The notes under the pieces: model-generated
Told to the model about the DNA's origin: nothing
Database searches by the model: none
What the model saw: only the letters and a program-made list of their open reading frames with translations
Assembly: GCA_903908825.1 (NCBI GenBank)
Contig: CAIVTJ010000209.1
Span: 1 to 33,009 of the forward strand
Length of the DNA stretch: 33,009 bases
Direction: 5' to 3'
Source: an uncultured Pseudomonadota bacterium
Lineage (GTDB): Bacteria > Pseudomonadota > Gammaproteobacteria > Steroidobacterales > Steroidobacteraceae
Translations under genes and position numbers: made by a program
In this document: in pieces, positions 8,263 through 15,914 of the stretch
Layout: every line of letters starts with the position of its first letter
Position numbering within the stretch: position 1 is the stretch's first letter

Positions 8263-8946
8263 ATGTTTAGCTATCGCACCCTGTTCACAACTGTGCTGGC
8301 CTTGGCCAGCGCCACCTCGCAGGCCACCACGCTGGCAGGCTGGACCTTTGAATCCACCGCACCCGTCACGGCAGGCCCGGTCAGCGCTGAAATCGGCAGC
8401 GGGTCGGCATCGGGCCTGCATGCCAGTGCGTCGGCTGTGTATAGCAGCCCGACCGGCAACGGTTCGGCAAAGTCCTACAGCGCAAACTACTGGGCTATCG
8501 GTGATTACTACCAGTTCAGCACCAGCACCACCGGCTGGCTGAATGTCAGCCTGAGCTGGGATCAGACCAGCAGCGCAACCGGCCCGCGTGATTTCAAGCT
8601 GGCTTACAGCACCAACGGAAGTAGCTTCACTGACTTTGCCACGTACCAGGTGCCAGCGAACAGTGCGCCCAACGCGTGGTCGATCCTCAGCACAACGACC
8701 GCCGCGCACTTCGCTTACGACTTGTCGTCGATCACTGCACTGAATGATCAGGCGACCGTGTTCTTCCGCCTGATCGACACCAGCACCACGAGCGCAAATG
8801 GCACGGGCACTGTCGGTACTGCCGGCACTGATCGTGTCGACAATTTCAGCATCAATGCCGTGCCCTTGCCTGCCGGCGCCTGGCTGCTGGCCAGTGGCCT
8901 GTTAGGGATCGGCCGCTTGCAGCGCCGCAAGCTCTTCCTCCGCTGA
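8263..8946 (+). CDS. Exported protein with VPLPA-type C-terminal sorting signal
   Basis: 227 residues from ATG 8263, chosen over in-frame ATGs at 8119 and 8149 because it has a GGGAGA ribosome binding site and places a Sec signal peptide (RTLFTTVLALASATSQA) at the start. The mature part opens with TTLAGWTFES and is a beta-rich, Ser/Thr-rich domain of ~170 residues without Cys. The C terminus reads VPLPAGAWLLASGLLGI followed by a basic tail (QRRK), the classic VPLPA variant of PEP-CTERM. The protein is therefore expected to be cut by an exosortase, most simply the one encoded divergently. The function of the mature domain is unknown; a surface, biofilm or extracellular role is inference. Confidence 0.82.
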   Translation: MFSYRTLFTTVLALASATSQATTLAGWTFESTAPVTAGPVSAEIGSGSASGLHASASAVYSSPTGNGSAKSYSANYWAIGDYYQFSTSTTGWLNVSLSWDQTSSATGPRDFKLAYSTNGSSFTDFATYQVPANSAPNAWSILSTTTAAHFAYDLSSITALNDQATVFFRLIDTSTTSANGTGTVGTAGTDRVDNFSINAVPLPAGAWLLASGLLGIGRLQRRKLFLR

Positions 8947-8980
8947 GTTGTCTCTTCGTTCCTAGCTGACTGCCTCCACT

Positions 8981-9008
8981 ACCCGGACTTACGTCCGGGT
9001 ATTTTTTT
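8981..9008 (+). terminator. Strong intrinsic terminator
   Basis: Perfect 8-bp stem ACCCGGAC / GTCCGGGT with a TTAC loop, followed directly by A and seven T residues. It follows the VPLPA-type gene but ends only 11 bp before the ATG of the giant gene, so it lies in that gene's leader. Confidence 0.9.
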
Positions 9009-9019
9009 CTGGAAAACCC

Positions 9020-12000
9020 ATGTCGAAACTAAACAACTGGTTGTCGCATTCCGCTGTCTCTGTTCTGCTTGCGGTGAGCCTGCTCACCGCACACAGCGCC
9101 ACCGCGGCGGTGTTAGCGGGATGGGATGTCCACAGTCTGGCAGGCGGATCAGCGAGCTTCGGCGCATCGCCTTTATCGGCTACCACAGCCGACGCCAATC
9201 TGACTGTCGTGGGGCTGACGCGGGGTAGCGGCATCTCAACCAGCGGCACCGCAGCAGCACGCGGTTGGGGTGGCACGGATTGGCAGACTGCCAATGCCGC
9301 AGCAGCCGTCACCGGGAACGATGTGGTGACCTTCTCGGTCACAGCCAACAGCGGCTACCAGGTCTCACTCAGCGCCATCAGTAAGCTCGATTATCGGCGC
9401 TCATCAACAGGCCCTTCCAGCGGCGTGTTGCAGTACAAGCTCGGCAATGGTGCCTACACCGACATCACTACACTGAGCTTTACCGCAACAGCATCCAGTG
9501 GCGGTTCGATCTCCTCCATCGATCTCAGCAGTATCCCGGCCCTGCAAAACGTAGCGGCTGGCACTACAGTCTCATTCCGCATTGCCAACTATGGTGGCAG
9601 CAGCAGCACAGGCACTTGGTATATCTATGACGTTGCCAATACCACCGCTGACGATCTGCAGATCAGCGGCACAGTCAGTGTGGGCAGCGGCGTTGTTAAC
9701 GGCAGTTGTGGCAGCTCTAATGGCCAGACCTTAGGCTCGATCCCCAGCAGCAATCTGTGCAGCTTGGGCAGCGCTTCTGCGGTAACTGGCACAGGCCCGT
9801 GGAACTGGAGTTGCAGCGGCACAGGAGGCGGCAGCACGGCCAGCTGCTCGGCAAACCTCTCGGCTGCCAGCCCGTTTACGATCTTCCACACCAATGACGT
9901 ACACGCACGCCTGACGCCTCACAAGTGGGTCATTCCCGCGCATGGCAGCGCGGCCGAAGTCTTTGAAGATGTCGGCGGCGCTGCGCATCTGGCCGGCAAG
10001 ATGCTGTCGCTGGTGGCCGGTAAGCCGACCGCATTAGTGTTGGACGGTGGCGATATCTCTGAAGGCAACCCGGTCGGTGATATGAACTGCACCACCCCAA
10101 CGGGTGGCGGAACACCGGTTTGCTCCAACAGCGGCTATGGCAACGGTGGCATGACCGCATTTTATACGCTGCTGCATCAGAAGCTTGCAGCCCTTGGCGG
10201 CTCGCGCGGCAGCCGAGGAATCGACGCACTGGTCGTCGGCAATCACGACGTACGTGACATCAGTTACATCACCAACATGGAGGCAATGCACACGGCGGGC
10301 GTGCCGATTATTTCGATAAACGTGCGTGACATTGCCACGCACGCACCGCACTTTGCACCCTGGACCACCGTGACGGTCAATGGCACCAAGGTCGGTATCA
10401 TCGGTTACACCACATCCACGGCAACTGTTGGCGCTTCATTAGCCAATACGCTTGAAGTTGTGGACTGCCAATGGAGTGGCTCGACGACCTGCAACATCTC
10501 GGACTATGTGACCGAGCTGCGCAACAACCAACATTGTGATGTGGTGATCCTGCTGACCCATGACGGCCACAGCGACTTGGTGGATCCGGCCGGACCCGTG
10601 CTGGCTGATACCGGATCGCCCAAGGTTCCGGAAATTGCGGTGACCGGTCACTGGCACACCTGGGCCGAAACCGCATGGCAGCCGCAGGCGCTTAACTACA
10701 AGTCAACCTTCGTTGAGTCCTCCAGCTACATGAAGTACATCGGCGAGCTCAACGTCGATGGCACGGGAAAGTACCTCAGTGCAACTCAACATGTTCTACG
10801 CAATTCCGATATTACCCCCGATGCCGATGTTGCAGCCTTCGTCAGCAATCTGATCGCGCAATACAACGCAGCTCACCCGGGTCATCCCGTGGATGAAGTG
10901 GTGGGTTACACCAGCGATGCGCTGTTGCTCGATAACGCTATGAAGTGGTGGTCACCGGATGAATATCCGTGGAACGGCAACAACACCGCCGGCCAATGGA
11001 TCACTGACGCGATGAAATGGAAGTGTGATCGCATCAGCTGGCCCAGCGCTGGCGGTTGCGACCTCGCGGTAGAGGCTGGCGGTGGCGTGCGGGCGGACAT
11101 TCCCGCCGGCCCCGTCACCTATCTGCAGGTCTACGAGACCTTCCCTTGGGCCGATGACACCTATGTCCGCATCAACATGACTGGACAGGACATCATCAAC
11201 TTCCTCAAGGCCACGAACCTCGGCGCGGGTTTCTCGCGCGAACTGACGGTAACGGCCACAGACGGCGTCCTTAATAGCGTGCTGATGAATGGTCAACCCA
11301 TAGGCCTGTCGACCACCTATAAGGTCGCCATCAACAACTACATGCTGGCTCATCCGCCGTCGGGCTATGTCTGGCCGACCAATGTCTCAGCGGAGTCAGA
11401 TCCGGCCAATGAACTGGTCCGCGACAGTCTGTCCGAGTTCATGCGCGTTGCGCACAATTCGCCGGCCACGGCCTACACCATCGGTGGTTCGCGTTACACG
11501 TTCAACGGCGAATACTCGGGTGGCTACCGCGCCGTCGTCACGATGATGAACGATGCCGAAAGTAAGCCCACCTTTGAAGATGCCTTTGTCCGTCTGTTGG
11601 GCGCGACCACCGAAACGCTGGCGCGGCGCGGCTCGCATCAGGTACCCGCAGACTTGGTCAACGCCGACGGCTCCGTCAATGGTGCTCATCGCTTGGCCGA
11701 GCAAGAGCTCTATCGCAGCTTCTTGGGCTTTAAAACCGGCTTGGTAGTGCCCGGCGACATCCTAGAAGTCTGGGGTAAGGCCAGCTTCTATGGCGGCAAC
11801 CCGGAGTTTGTCGATCAGGAAGGCATCTACGGTGACGGACTGGAGTTCAAGATCATCGGGCACGATGCATCACTGGCTAAGCCGACCTACGTGGCTTCGC
11901 TAGATGCACTGCTGACCAATGCATACAAGAACCATTATGTGCGCTTCCTGGCCCGCAAAACTGCGGCTGACACGGTTGTCGACCAGAACGGCAAGTCCTT

Positions 12001-13870
12001 AAAGATATGGGATCAGACGGGTTATACCGCTGCCACCTTGCCAGGCGCTGTGGGTGACACCTTGGACATCAGCGGCGTGCTGACCATGGAGAGCTTCGGC
12101 TATCGCTTGCGTCGCGGTAGCGCAGCCGTTACTTCCGCCAGCCTGCCGGCGGCCTTGGGCGTCAGCTCACATGTGTTGGCGCAAGCAGCCACAGCCAGTG
12201 CGCCCATCACAGTGACTGCAACCGCATCCATCAGCGGTGGCGGCTATGCCCTGGTACCTGTTGCCGATGCTCAGGTTGCCAGTGGTGCAAGCAGCACCAA
12301 CTATGGCAGCGGTAGCAACTTGTATCTGCAAGGCAGTACAGCCAGCGGTACTTTCGGCATTGAACGTGCCTGGTTGAAGTTTGATCTGTCGTCTATCCCG
12401 GCTGGTTCAACCATCACCGGCGCAAGCTTGCAATTGTTCAACTGGAAGGCGACGGGCCCTTCCATATCCGCTGAAGCGCGCGGTATCAGTACCGACACGT
12501 GGACGGAGACAGGCCTCAACTGGAGCAACCAGCCGGCCACCGGTACGGTATTGGATACGCAGACACTGGCATCCGGCACGACCAGCGTCTGGTACAACTG
12601 GAATGTCACCTCGTTTGTGCAAAGCGAATTCGCGGGGGATAAGACCGTGTCGCTGCTGGTCAAAGCCTCGGACGAAGCACTGGCCGGCGGCCCGACTTAT
12701 GGCTTCGATGCCAAGGAGTACGGCAGCAACGTGCCTGTGCTGCAAGTCACGACGCAAGCCACAGCCAGCTCGGTGGCTAACGTCAAGCTCTACTATCGCT
12801 ACTCGGCCAATAACACCACCTGGGGCAGTTGGACGCAGATCGGCAGTGACCTGAGCGCTGCGCCTTACAGCGCCGGCTTCAGTTTCCCCAACGGACTGGG
12901 CTATTACGAGTTCTATAGTGTCGCTACCGATAATTTAGGCAACATCGAATCGACACCGCTGGCTGCACAATCCGCCGTGGTTTACCAGTCGGCTTCGGGT
13001 AGCGCACAGACCATCAGCTTTGCCGCGCTATCAGACGCACCGGCCGGATCCAGTGCATCGCTGATTGCCACGGCAAGCTCAAGTTTGCCGGTGAGTTTCA
13101 GCAGCCAGACGCCTGGCATTTGCAGCGTCAGCGGCGCGCAAGTTACCAGTCTGACCATCGGCACCTGCGTCCTTGCGGCCAATCAGAGCGGCAACGTCAG
13201 CTACTGGTTGCCGGCTGCCGCAGTAACCCGCAGCTTCAGTGTGACCGGTGTACCGCAGAGCATCAGCTTCACGGCCTTGATCGATGCCTCGACGGGTGGG
13301 ACGCAAAGCCTGATCGCCTCGGCGACCTCAGGACTGACTGTCAGCTTCAGCAGTCAAACGCCCTCGATCTGCAGTGTCAGTGGCACTTCAGTCAGTGCAC
13401 AGGCGGGTGGCACCTGCACGGTCGCAGCCAATCAAGCCGGTGATGGCGGCTATTGGCTGGCGGCCGCGACAGTCACGCGCAGTTTTACCGTCGCTGGTCA
13501 GGCTCAGACCATCACCTTTGCTGCGCTGACAGATAAAACATTGGGCGTAGCACCCTTTGGCATCAACGCCGCCGCCTCCTCGGGGCTGACGGTCACCTTT
13601 GCGTCCTTAACGAGCAGTGTCTGCACCAGCAGTGGTGGCACAGTCACGCTACTCAAGGCAGGCACCTGCACCATCCAAGCAAGTCAAGCGGGTAACGCCA
13701 ACTATAATGCCGCGCCCAGCGTGTCACGCAGTTTCGCCGTGTTTGATAGCGGCGCAGCGCAAGGCGATTCATCCGGCAACGGTGATGCTCCCCTGCCCTT
13801 GTGGGCTCTGGTCCTGATGGCAGCAGGCTTGATGGGAATGCTGCAAATTAAGCAGCGCAGTTGGGTCTAA
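9020..13870 (+). CDS. Giant exported 5'-nucleotidase/metallophosphoesterase with repeats and C-terminal anchor
   Basis: 1616 residues. A Sec signal covers residues 1-30 and the mature start is VLAGWDVHS, similar to its neighbour's LAGWTFES. A beta-rich domain runs to ~220, then a short Cys-rich NGSCGSS...GPWNWSC module (~225-280). A calcineurin-like phosphoesterase follows with HTNDVHAR (~290), LDGGDISEGN, VVGNHDVRD (~406), LTHDGHSD and VTGHWHTWAE (~540). A 5'-nucleotidase C-terminal domain carries NNTAGQWITDAM and GGGVRADIPAGP (~687). A possible OB-fold segment lies at ~910-1035 and a DNRLRE/CBM-like domain at ~1077-1247. Three 83-residue Ig-like repeats span 1330-1578, and the end is DAPLPLWALVLMAAGL plus a basic tail. 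UshA/YhcR-type enzymes release phosphate or nucleosides from nucleotides or nucleic acid outside the cell. Substrate range and the sorting route are inference. Confidence 0.88.
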   Translation: MSKLNNWLSHSAVSVLLAVSLLTAHSATAAVLAGWDVHSLAGGSASFGASPLSATTADANLTVVGLTRGSGISTSGTAAARGWGGTDWQTANAAAAVTGNDVVTFSVTANSGYQVSLSAISKLDYRRSSTGPSSGVLQYKLGNGAYTDITTLSFTATASSGGSISSIDLSSIPALQNVAAGTTVSFRIANYGGSSSTGTWYIYDVANTTADDLQISGTVSVGSGVVNGSCGSSNGQTLGSIPSSNLCSLGSASAVTGTGPWNWSCSGTGGGSTASCSANLSAASPFTIFHTNDVHARLTPHKWVIPAHGSAAEVFEDVGGAAHLAGKMLSLVAGKPTALVLDGGDISEGNPVGDMNCTTPTGGGTPVCSNSGYGNGGMTAFYTLLHQKLAALGGSRGSRGIDALVVGNHDVRDISYITNMEAMHTAGVPIISINVRDIATHAPHFAPWTTVTVNGTKVGIIGYTTSTATVGASLANTLEVVDCQWSGSTTCNISDYVTELRNNQHCDVVILLTHDGHSDLVDPAGPVLADTGSPKVPEIAVTGHWHTWAETAWQPQALNYKSTFVESSSYMKYIGELNVDGTGKYLSATQHVLRNSDITPDADVAAFVSNLIAQYNAAHPGHPVDEVVGYTSDALLLDNAMKWWSPDEYPWNGNNTAGQWITDAMKWKCDRISWPSAGGCDLAVEAGGGVRADIPAGPVTYLQVYETFPWADDTYVRINMTGQDIINFLKATNLGAGFSRELTVTATDGVLNSVLMNGQPIGLSTTYKVAINNYMLAHPPSGYVWPTNVSAESDPANELVRDSLSEFMRVAHNSPATAYTIGGSRYTFNGEYSGGYRAVVTMMNDAESKPTFEDAFVRLLGATTETLARRGSHQVPADLVNADGSVNGAHRLAEQELYRSFLGFKTGLVVPGDILEVWGKASFYGGNPEFVDQEGIYGDGLEFKIIGHDASLAKPTYVASLDALLTNAYKNHYVRFLARKTAADTVVDQNGKSLKIWDQTGYTAATLPGAVGDTLDISGVLTMESFGYRLRRGSAAVTSASLPAALGVSSHVLAQAATASAPITVTATASISGGGYALVPVADAQVASGASSTNYGSGSNLYLQGSTASGTFGIERAWLKFDLSSIPAGSTITGASLQLFNWKATGPSISAEARGISTDTWTETGLNWSNQPATGTVLDTQTLASGTTSVWYNWNVTSFVQSEFAGDKTVSLLVKASDEALAGGPTYGFDAKEYGSNVPVLQVTTQATASSVANVKLYYRYSANNTTWGSWTQIGSDLSAAPYSAGFSFPNGLGYYEFYSVATDNLGNIESTPLAAQSAVVYQSASGSAQTISFAALSDAPAGSSASLIATASSSLPVSFSSQTPGICSVSGAQVTSLTIGTCVLAANQSGNVSYWLPAAAVTRSFSVTGVPQSISFTALIDASTGGTQSLIASATSGLTVSFSSQTPSICSVSGTSVSAQAGGTCTVAANQAGDGGYWLAAATVTRSFTVAGQAQTITFAALTDKTLGVAPFGINAAASSGLTVTFASLTSSVCTSSGGTVTLLKAGTCTIQASQAGNANYNAAPSVSRSFAVFDSGAAQGDSSGNGDAPLPLWALVLMAAGLMGMLQIKQRSWV
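13007..13753 (+). repeat. Three tandem 83-residue Ig-like repeats in the giant protein
   Basis: Repeat units begin at 13007, 13256 and 13505, exactly 249 bp apart, each with Q(T/S)I(S/T)F(A/T)AL, a central V(S/T)F(S/A)S stretch with two Cys in TP.ICSVSG and GTC, and an end like TRSF(S/T)V. The first two units are closest to each other. Such repeats usually act as stalks or spacers that hold the enzymatic head away from the surface. Confidence 0.88.
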
Positions 13871-13886
13871 ACGGGAATCTCAAAAA

Positions 13887-14300
13887 ATGAAAAGCCGTAC
13901 TTTAATGTTGTTAAGCCTGGCTGCCGTCACGCTTGCTCTGCCCTCGTTGGCTGACGAGCAAGCCGACCCCGGTATCTTCGGTGTGCTGGATGTCAGCAAG
14001 TTTCAAAAACCGTCGGTGATCAACCATAAGCCTGTGGTGGGTGACCGCTCTACCAAGATCACCAGTACTAAGGCGGTCTATGCGCACGTGCCCGTTGGCC
14101 GGGCACATCGCTGGCCTACGCTGTGCAAAGCGTATGCAGCCTGCAATGTGCCGGTGTATTTCGTCACCGAGGAATGGTTTGTTGGCACTTACCTGCCAGC
14201 CATTGGTGGACTGGAAGGCCGCGAACAACGCTATCAGGTGCAAAAACGCCGCGAGCGGTCAGAGGCTCGTGACCAGCACGACGTGCATGGCGAGGAATAG
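13887..14300 (+). CDS. Small secreted protein of unknown function
   Basis: 137 residues. Residues 1-22 form a Sec signal peptide (a LSLAAVTLALPSLA core followed by DEQADPG). The mature part has YAHVPVGRAHRWPTLCKAY with a second Cys five residues later (AACNVPVYFV), then an aromatic EEWFVGTYLP segment and a very charged, probably disordered C terminus rich in Arg, Glu and Gln. No family was recognised. It starts 16 bp after the giant gene's stop on the same strand, so it is probably in the same transcript and may work with the surface nucleotidase. No sorting signal is present. Confidence 0.6.
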   Translation: MKSRTLMLLSLAAVTLALPSLADEQADPGIFGVLDVSKFQKPSVINHKPVVGDRSTKITSTKAVYAHVPVGRAHRWPTLCKAYAACNVPVYFVTEEWFVGTYLPAIGGLEGREQRYQVQKRRERSEARDQHDVHGEE

Positions 14301-14326
14301 ACGCCTGTAAGCCGCGTTACGCGTCT
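14299..14326 (+). terminator. Hairpin at the end of the surface-protein operon
   Basis: AGACGC...GCGTCT with an inner GTAA...TTAC stem around a GCCGCG loop (two-base bulge). It begins in the stop codon of the small secreted-protein gene. No T-tract follows, so it is at best a Rho-aided or weak terminator. Confidence 0.35.
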
Positions 14327-14336
14327 GCCGGGGGAG

Positions 14337-14413
14337 TGGTGGCTAGGGAGGGATTCGAACCCTCGACCCCGGCATTATGAGTGCCGTGCTCTAACCAACT
14401 GAGCTACCTAGCC
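14337..14413 (-). tRNA. tRNA-Met (CAT), elongator type
   Basis: The minus strand gives a complete cloverleaf. The acceptor stem is GGCTAGG / CCTAGCC with discriminator A and encoded CCA. The D arm has AGCTCAGTTGGTTAGAGC, the anticodon stem is CGGCA/TGCCG with loop CTCATAA (anticodon CAT), and the T arm has GGTTCGAATCC. The sequence is close to E. coli elongator tRNA-Met and lacks the initiator's unpaired first base pair and GGG/CCC anticodon stem. A lysidine-modified tRNA-Ile2 also carries CAT, but the overall match favours Met. Confidence 0.95.
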
Positions 14414-14423
14414 TAGGTATCGC

Positions 14424-14447
14424 CGAGCCGGATATTGTCCCGGCTCG
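14424..14447 (-). terminator. Hairpin between the flagellar operon end and tRNA-Met
   Basis: Perfect 8-bp inverted repeat CGAGCCGG / CCGGCTCG with an 8-base loop, 28 bp after the last flagellar-strand gene and 10 bp before the tRNA on the same strand. No U-tract follows, so termination is uncertain. It may mark the end of the long flagellar transcript or form a tRNA leader structure. Confidence 0.4.
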
Positions 14448-14475
14448 ACCGCAGTGGTGTCAAGGTAAACGCGGC

Positions 14476-15363
14476 TCAGCTGCCCAAGGCCGCCTGTAGG
14501 CTGGCAACTTCTTCGGCTGACTCTTCCAGGATCGCCGCCACATCCTCGTGATCCAGCTGCATGCGATCAAAGGCCGTGATGCCCTGCATGTTCAACTCAA
14601 TCGACTCCGGATAGGCATGGAACGACACGAACAAGGTAGCCACCGTGAGCACGTCTGTGAGATCCGGCTCGTCATCATGATCGCGCGTCAGATCTTCATG
14701 CTCGGCAACAGCCTCAACGATCTCGTCGCTCATTTCCCAATTTTCCAGAATGCTCTTGGCAATACCGGCATGCCAATCCCGAACAATTTCGTTGTAGCCG
14801 GCACGATCGGCAAACAGCGCCGGGTGATCAGCGGAGCGGGCAAGGATGTAGAGGCGACCTACGCCGTGCATGAGTCCAGCCAGCAGTGCTGTGTCGGCAT
14901 TGACCTGTGAGCAGCCTCGTGCCACCACGTAAGACATGGCGGCGACAAACACGCAGCGTTCCCACAACTCACCCAAAGGCTGACGCAGGCGCGCCAGGTC
15001 GGGCGAAGCCCGCATCTGCTCAACCGCAAAGGTCAAGGCGGCACTGCGCACCAGGTTCAAGCCAATGCGCGAGATTGCAGACTTCAGATCGGTAACGCGC
15101 GGACCGCCAGGATTCAGGGCTGCCGAGTTAGACAACTGCAGCAACTTGGCCGCCAGCCCGGGCTCGGCGCTGACTACGCGCACAATCTGCTTGGAACTCA
15201 CAAACTCGTCTGCCAGCACCTGACGCACGCGTGCCGCGATATCCGGAAAAGCAGGCAGCTCAACTTTGCCCGTAGACAGCTCTGCCGCCAGCGATTCAAT
15301 AAATGCGAAAGCCACCGGGCTGGATGAACCCGCCTCTGCAACCGAGCTGTTTGACATATTCAT
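14476..15363 (-). CDS. HDOD-domain protein (distal copy)
   Basis: 295 residues. I chose ATG 15363 because GAGAGGA lies five bases upstream; an in-frame TTG at 15375 is less likely. The HDOD domain covers residues ~25-240: KVELPAFPDIAARVRQ, SAEPGLAAKLLQLSNSA, and LAGLMHGVGRLY, where the HD dyad reads His166-Gly167, so no metal-dependent phosphodiesterase activity is expected. HDOD proteins act as signalling scaffolds in motility, biofilm and cyclic-di-GMP circuits, mostly by protein-protein contacts. This gene is last in the flagellar strand and is a paralogue of the HDOD gene at 15915-16808, with the same length and the same HG substitution. Confidence 0.85.
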   Translation of the reverse strand: MNMSNSSVAEAGSSSPVAFAFIESLAAELSTGKVELPAFPDIAARVRQVLADEFVSSKQIVRVVSAEPGLAAKLLQLSNSAALNPGGPRVTDLKSAISRIGLNLVRSAALTFAVEQMRASPDLARLRQPLGELWERCVFVAAMSYVVARGCSQVNADTALLAGLMHGVGRLYILARSADHPALFADRAGYNEIVRDWHAGIAKSILENWEMSDEIVEAVAEHEDLTRDHDDEPDLTDVLTVATLFVSFHAYPESIELNMQGITAFDRMQLDHEDVAAILEESAEEVASLQAALGS

Positions 15364-15384
15364 GAGTCCTCTCAAAAAAACTGA

Positions 15385-15786
15385 TCAGGCTGAGCGCCGC
15401 GGTCCGTGCAGTCTGGCAAGAAGTTCCGCCTCGCGACGTGTCACACCACTAGTTTCTAATATCTCGTCGACACTCGACCCGTTGCGGGCTAGACGCAGCG
15501 CTAATTCGTAGCCTCTAGGGGCTGGTGCCTGAGTTGCAACTTGGGCGCGTGCTTCGAGCTTTGTCTCTAAGCCACCGATACGAAACAACAAGGCTTCGGT
15601 CGCTGCGGCCAAGGTGCGCGTTTCGCCGCGCGAATGTTCGAGCTCATCGAGAACTCGACGGATATCCCGCTCGCCGGCGCTGCGCCAACGCGCAAACACC
15701 ACGGCAAAGGCCAGCAAGGCAGCAACCAGAATGACAGCCCGACCAGCGAAAAAAACCATCTGACTGGGTTCAAGAAAAAAATCCAT
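15385..15786 (-). CDS. DUF2802 protein with N-terminal membrane helix
   Basis: 133 residues. Residues ~12-32 form one TM helix (VFFAGRAVILVAALLAFAVV), followed by a coiled-coil-like region rich in Arg, Glu and Ala, and a C-terminal segment with YELALRLARNGSSVDEI...SGVTRREAELLARLHG, the short helix-turn-helix-like signature of DUF2802. The family is found at the end of flagellar/chemotaxis clusters in Pseudomonas and relatives, where its role is not established. GGAG lies about eight bases before ATG 15786. It sits between the two HDOD genes. Confidence 0.78.
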   Translation of the reverse strand: MDFFLEPSQMVFFAGRAVILVAALLAFAVVFARWRSAGERDIRRVLDELEHSRGETRTLAAATEALLFRIGGLETKLEARAQVATQAPAPRGYELALRLARNGSSVDEILETSGVTRREAELLARLHGPRRSA

Positions 15787-15790
15787 GTGC

Positions 15791-15889
15791 CTACTCCGCG
15801 GGGAGCGCTGGTCCAGGCCGCTGACGGGATTCCGTCAATATTTCGGCCAGGCAGGTCCCGTAGGAACTATTGAGCAGGATTCGTGCCAT
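15791..15889 (-). CDS. Possible 32-residue ORF between HDOD and DUF2802 genes
   Basis: The 128-bp gap between the two flagellar-strand genes holds one short open frame from ATG 15889 to TAG 15791, ending where the DUF2802 ribosome binding site begins. The ribosome binding site is poor and no family is recognised. It may be a leader peptide or chance. A small hairpin (TGACGG / CCGTCA, 15822-15837) lies within it. Confidence 0.2.
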   Translation of the reverse strand: MARILLNSSYGTCLAEILTESRQRPGPALPAE

Positions 15890-15914
15890 TTGTTCGCCAA
15901 GGACGACAGTGCTG

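Noticed and set aside
14337-14413. Initiator tRNA-fMet or tRNA-Ile2 instead of elongator tRNA-Met
   Set aside because: The acceptor stem begins with a paired G-C and the anticodon stem lacks three G-C pairs, unlike the initiator; the body matches elongator Met more closely than Ile2.
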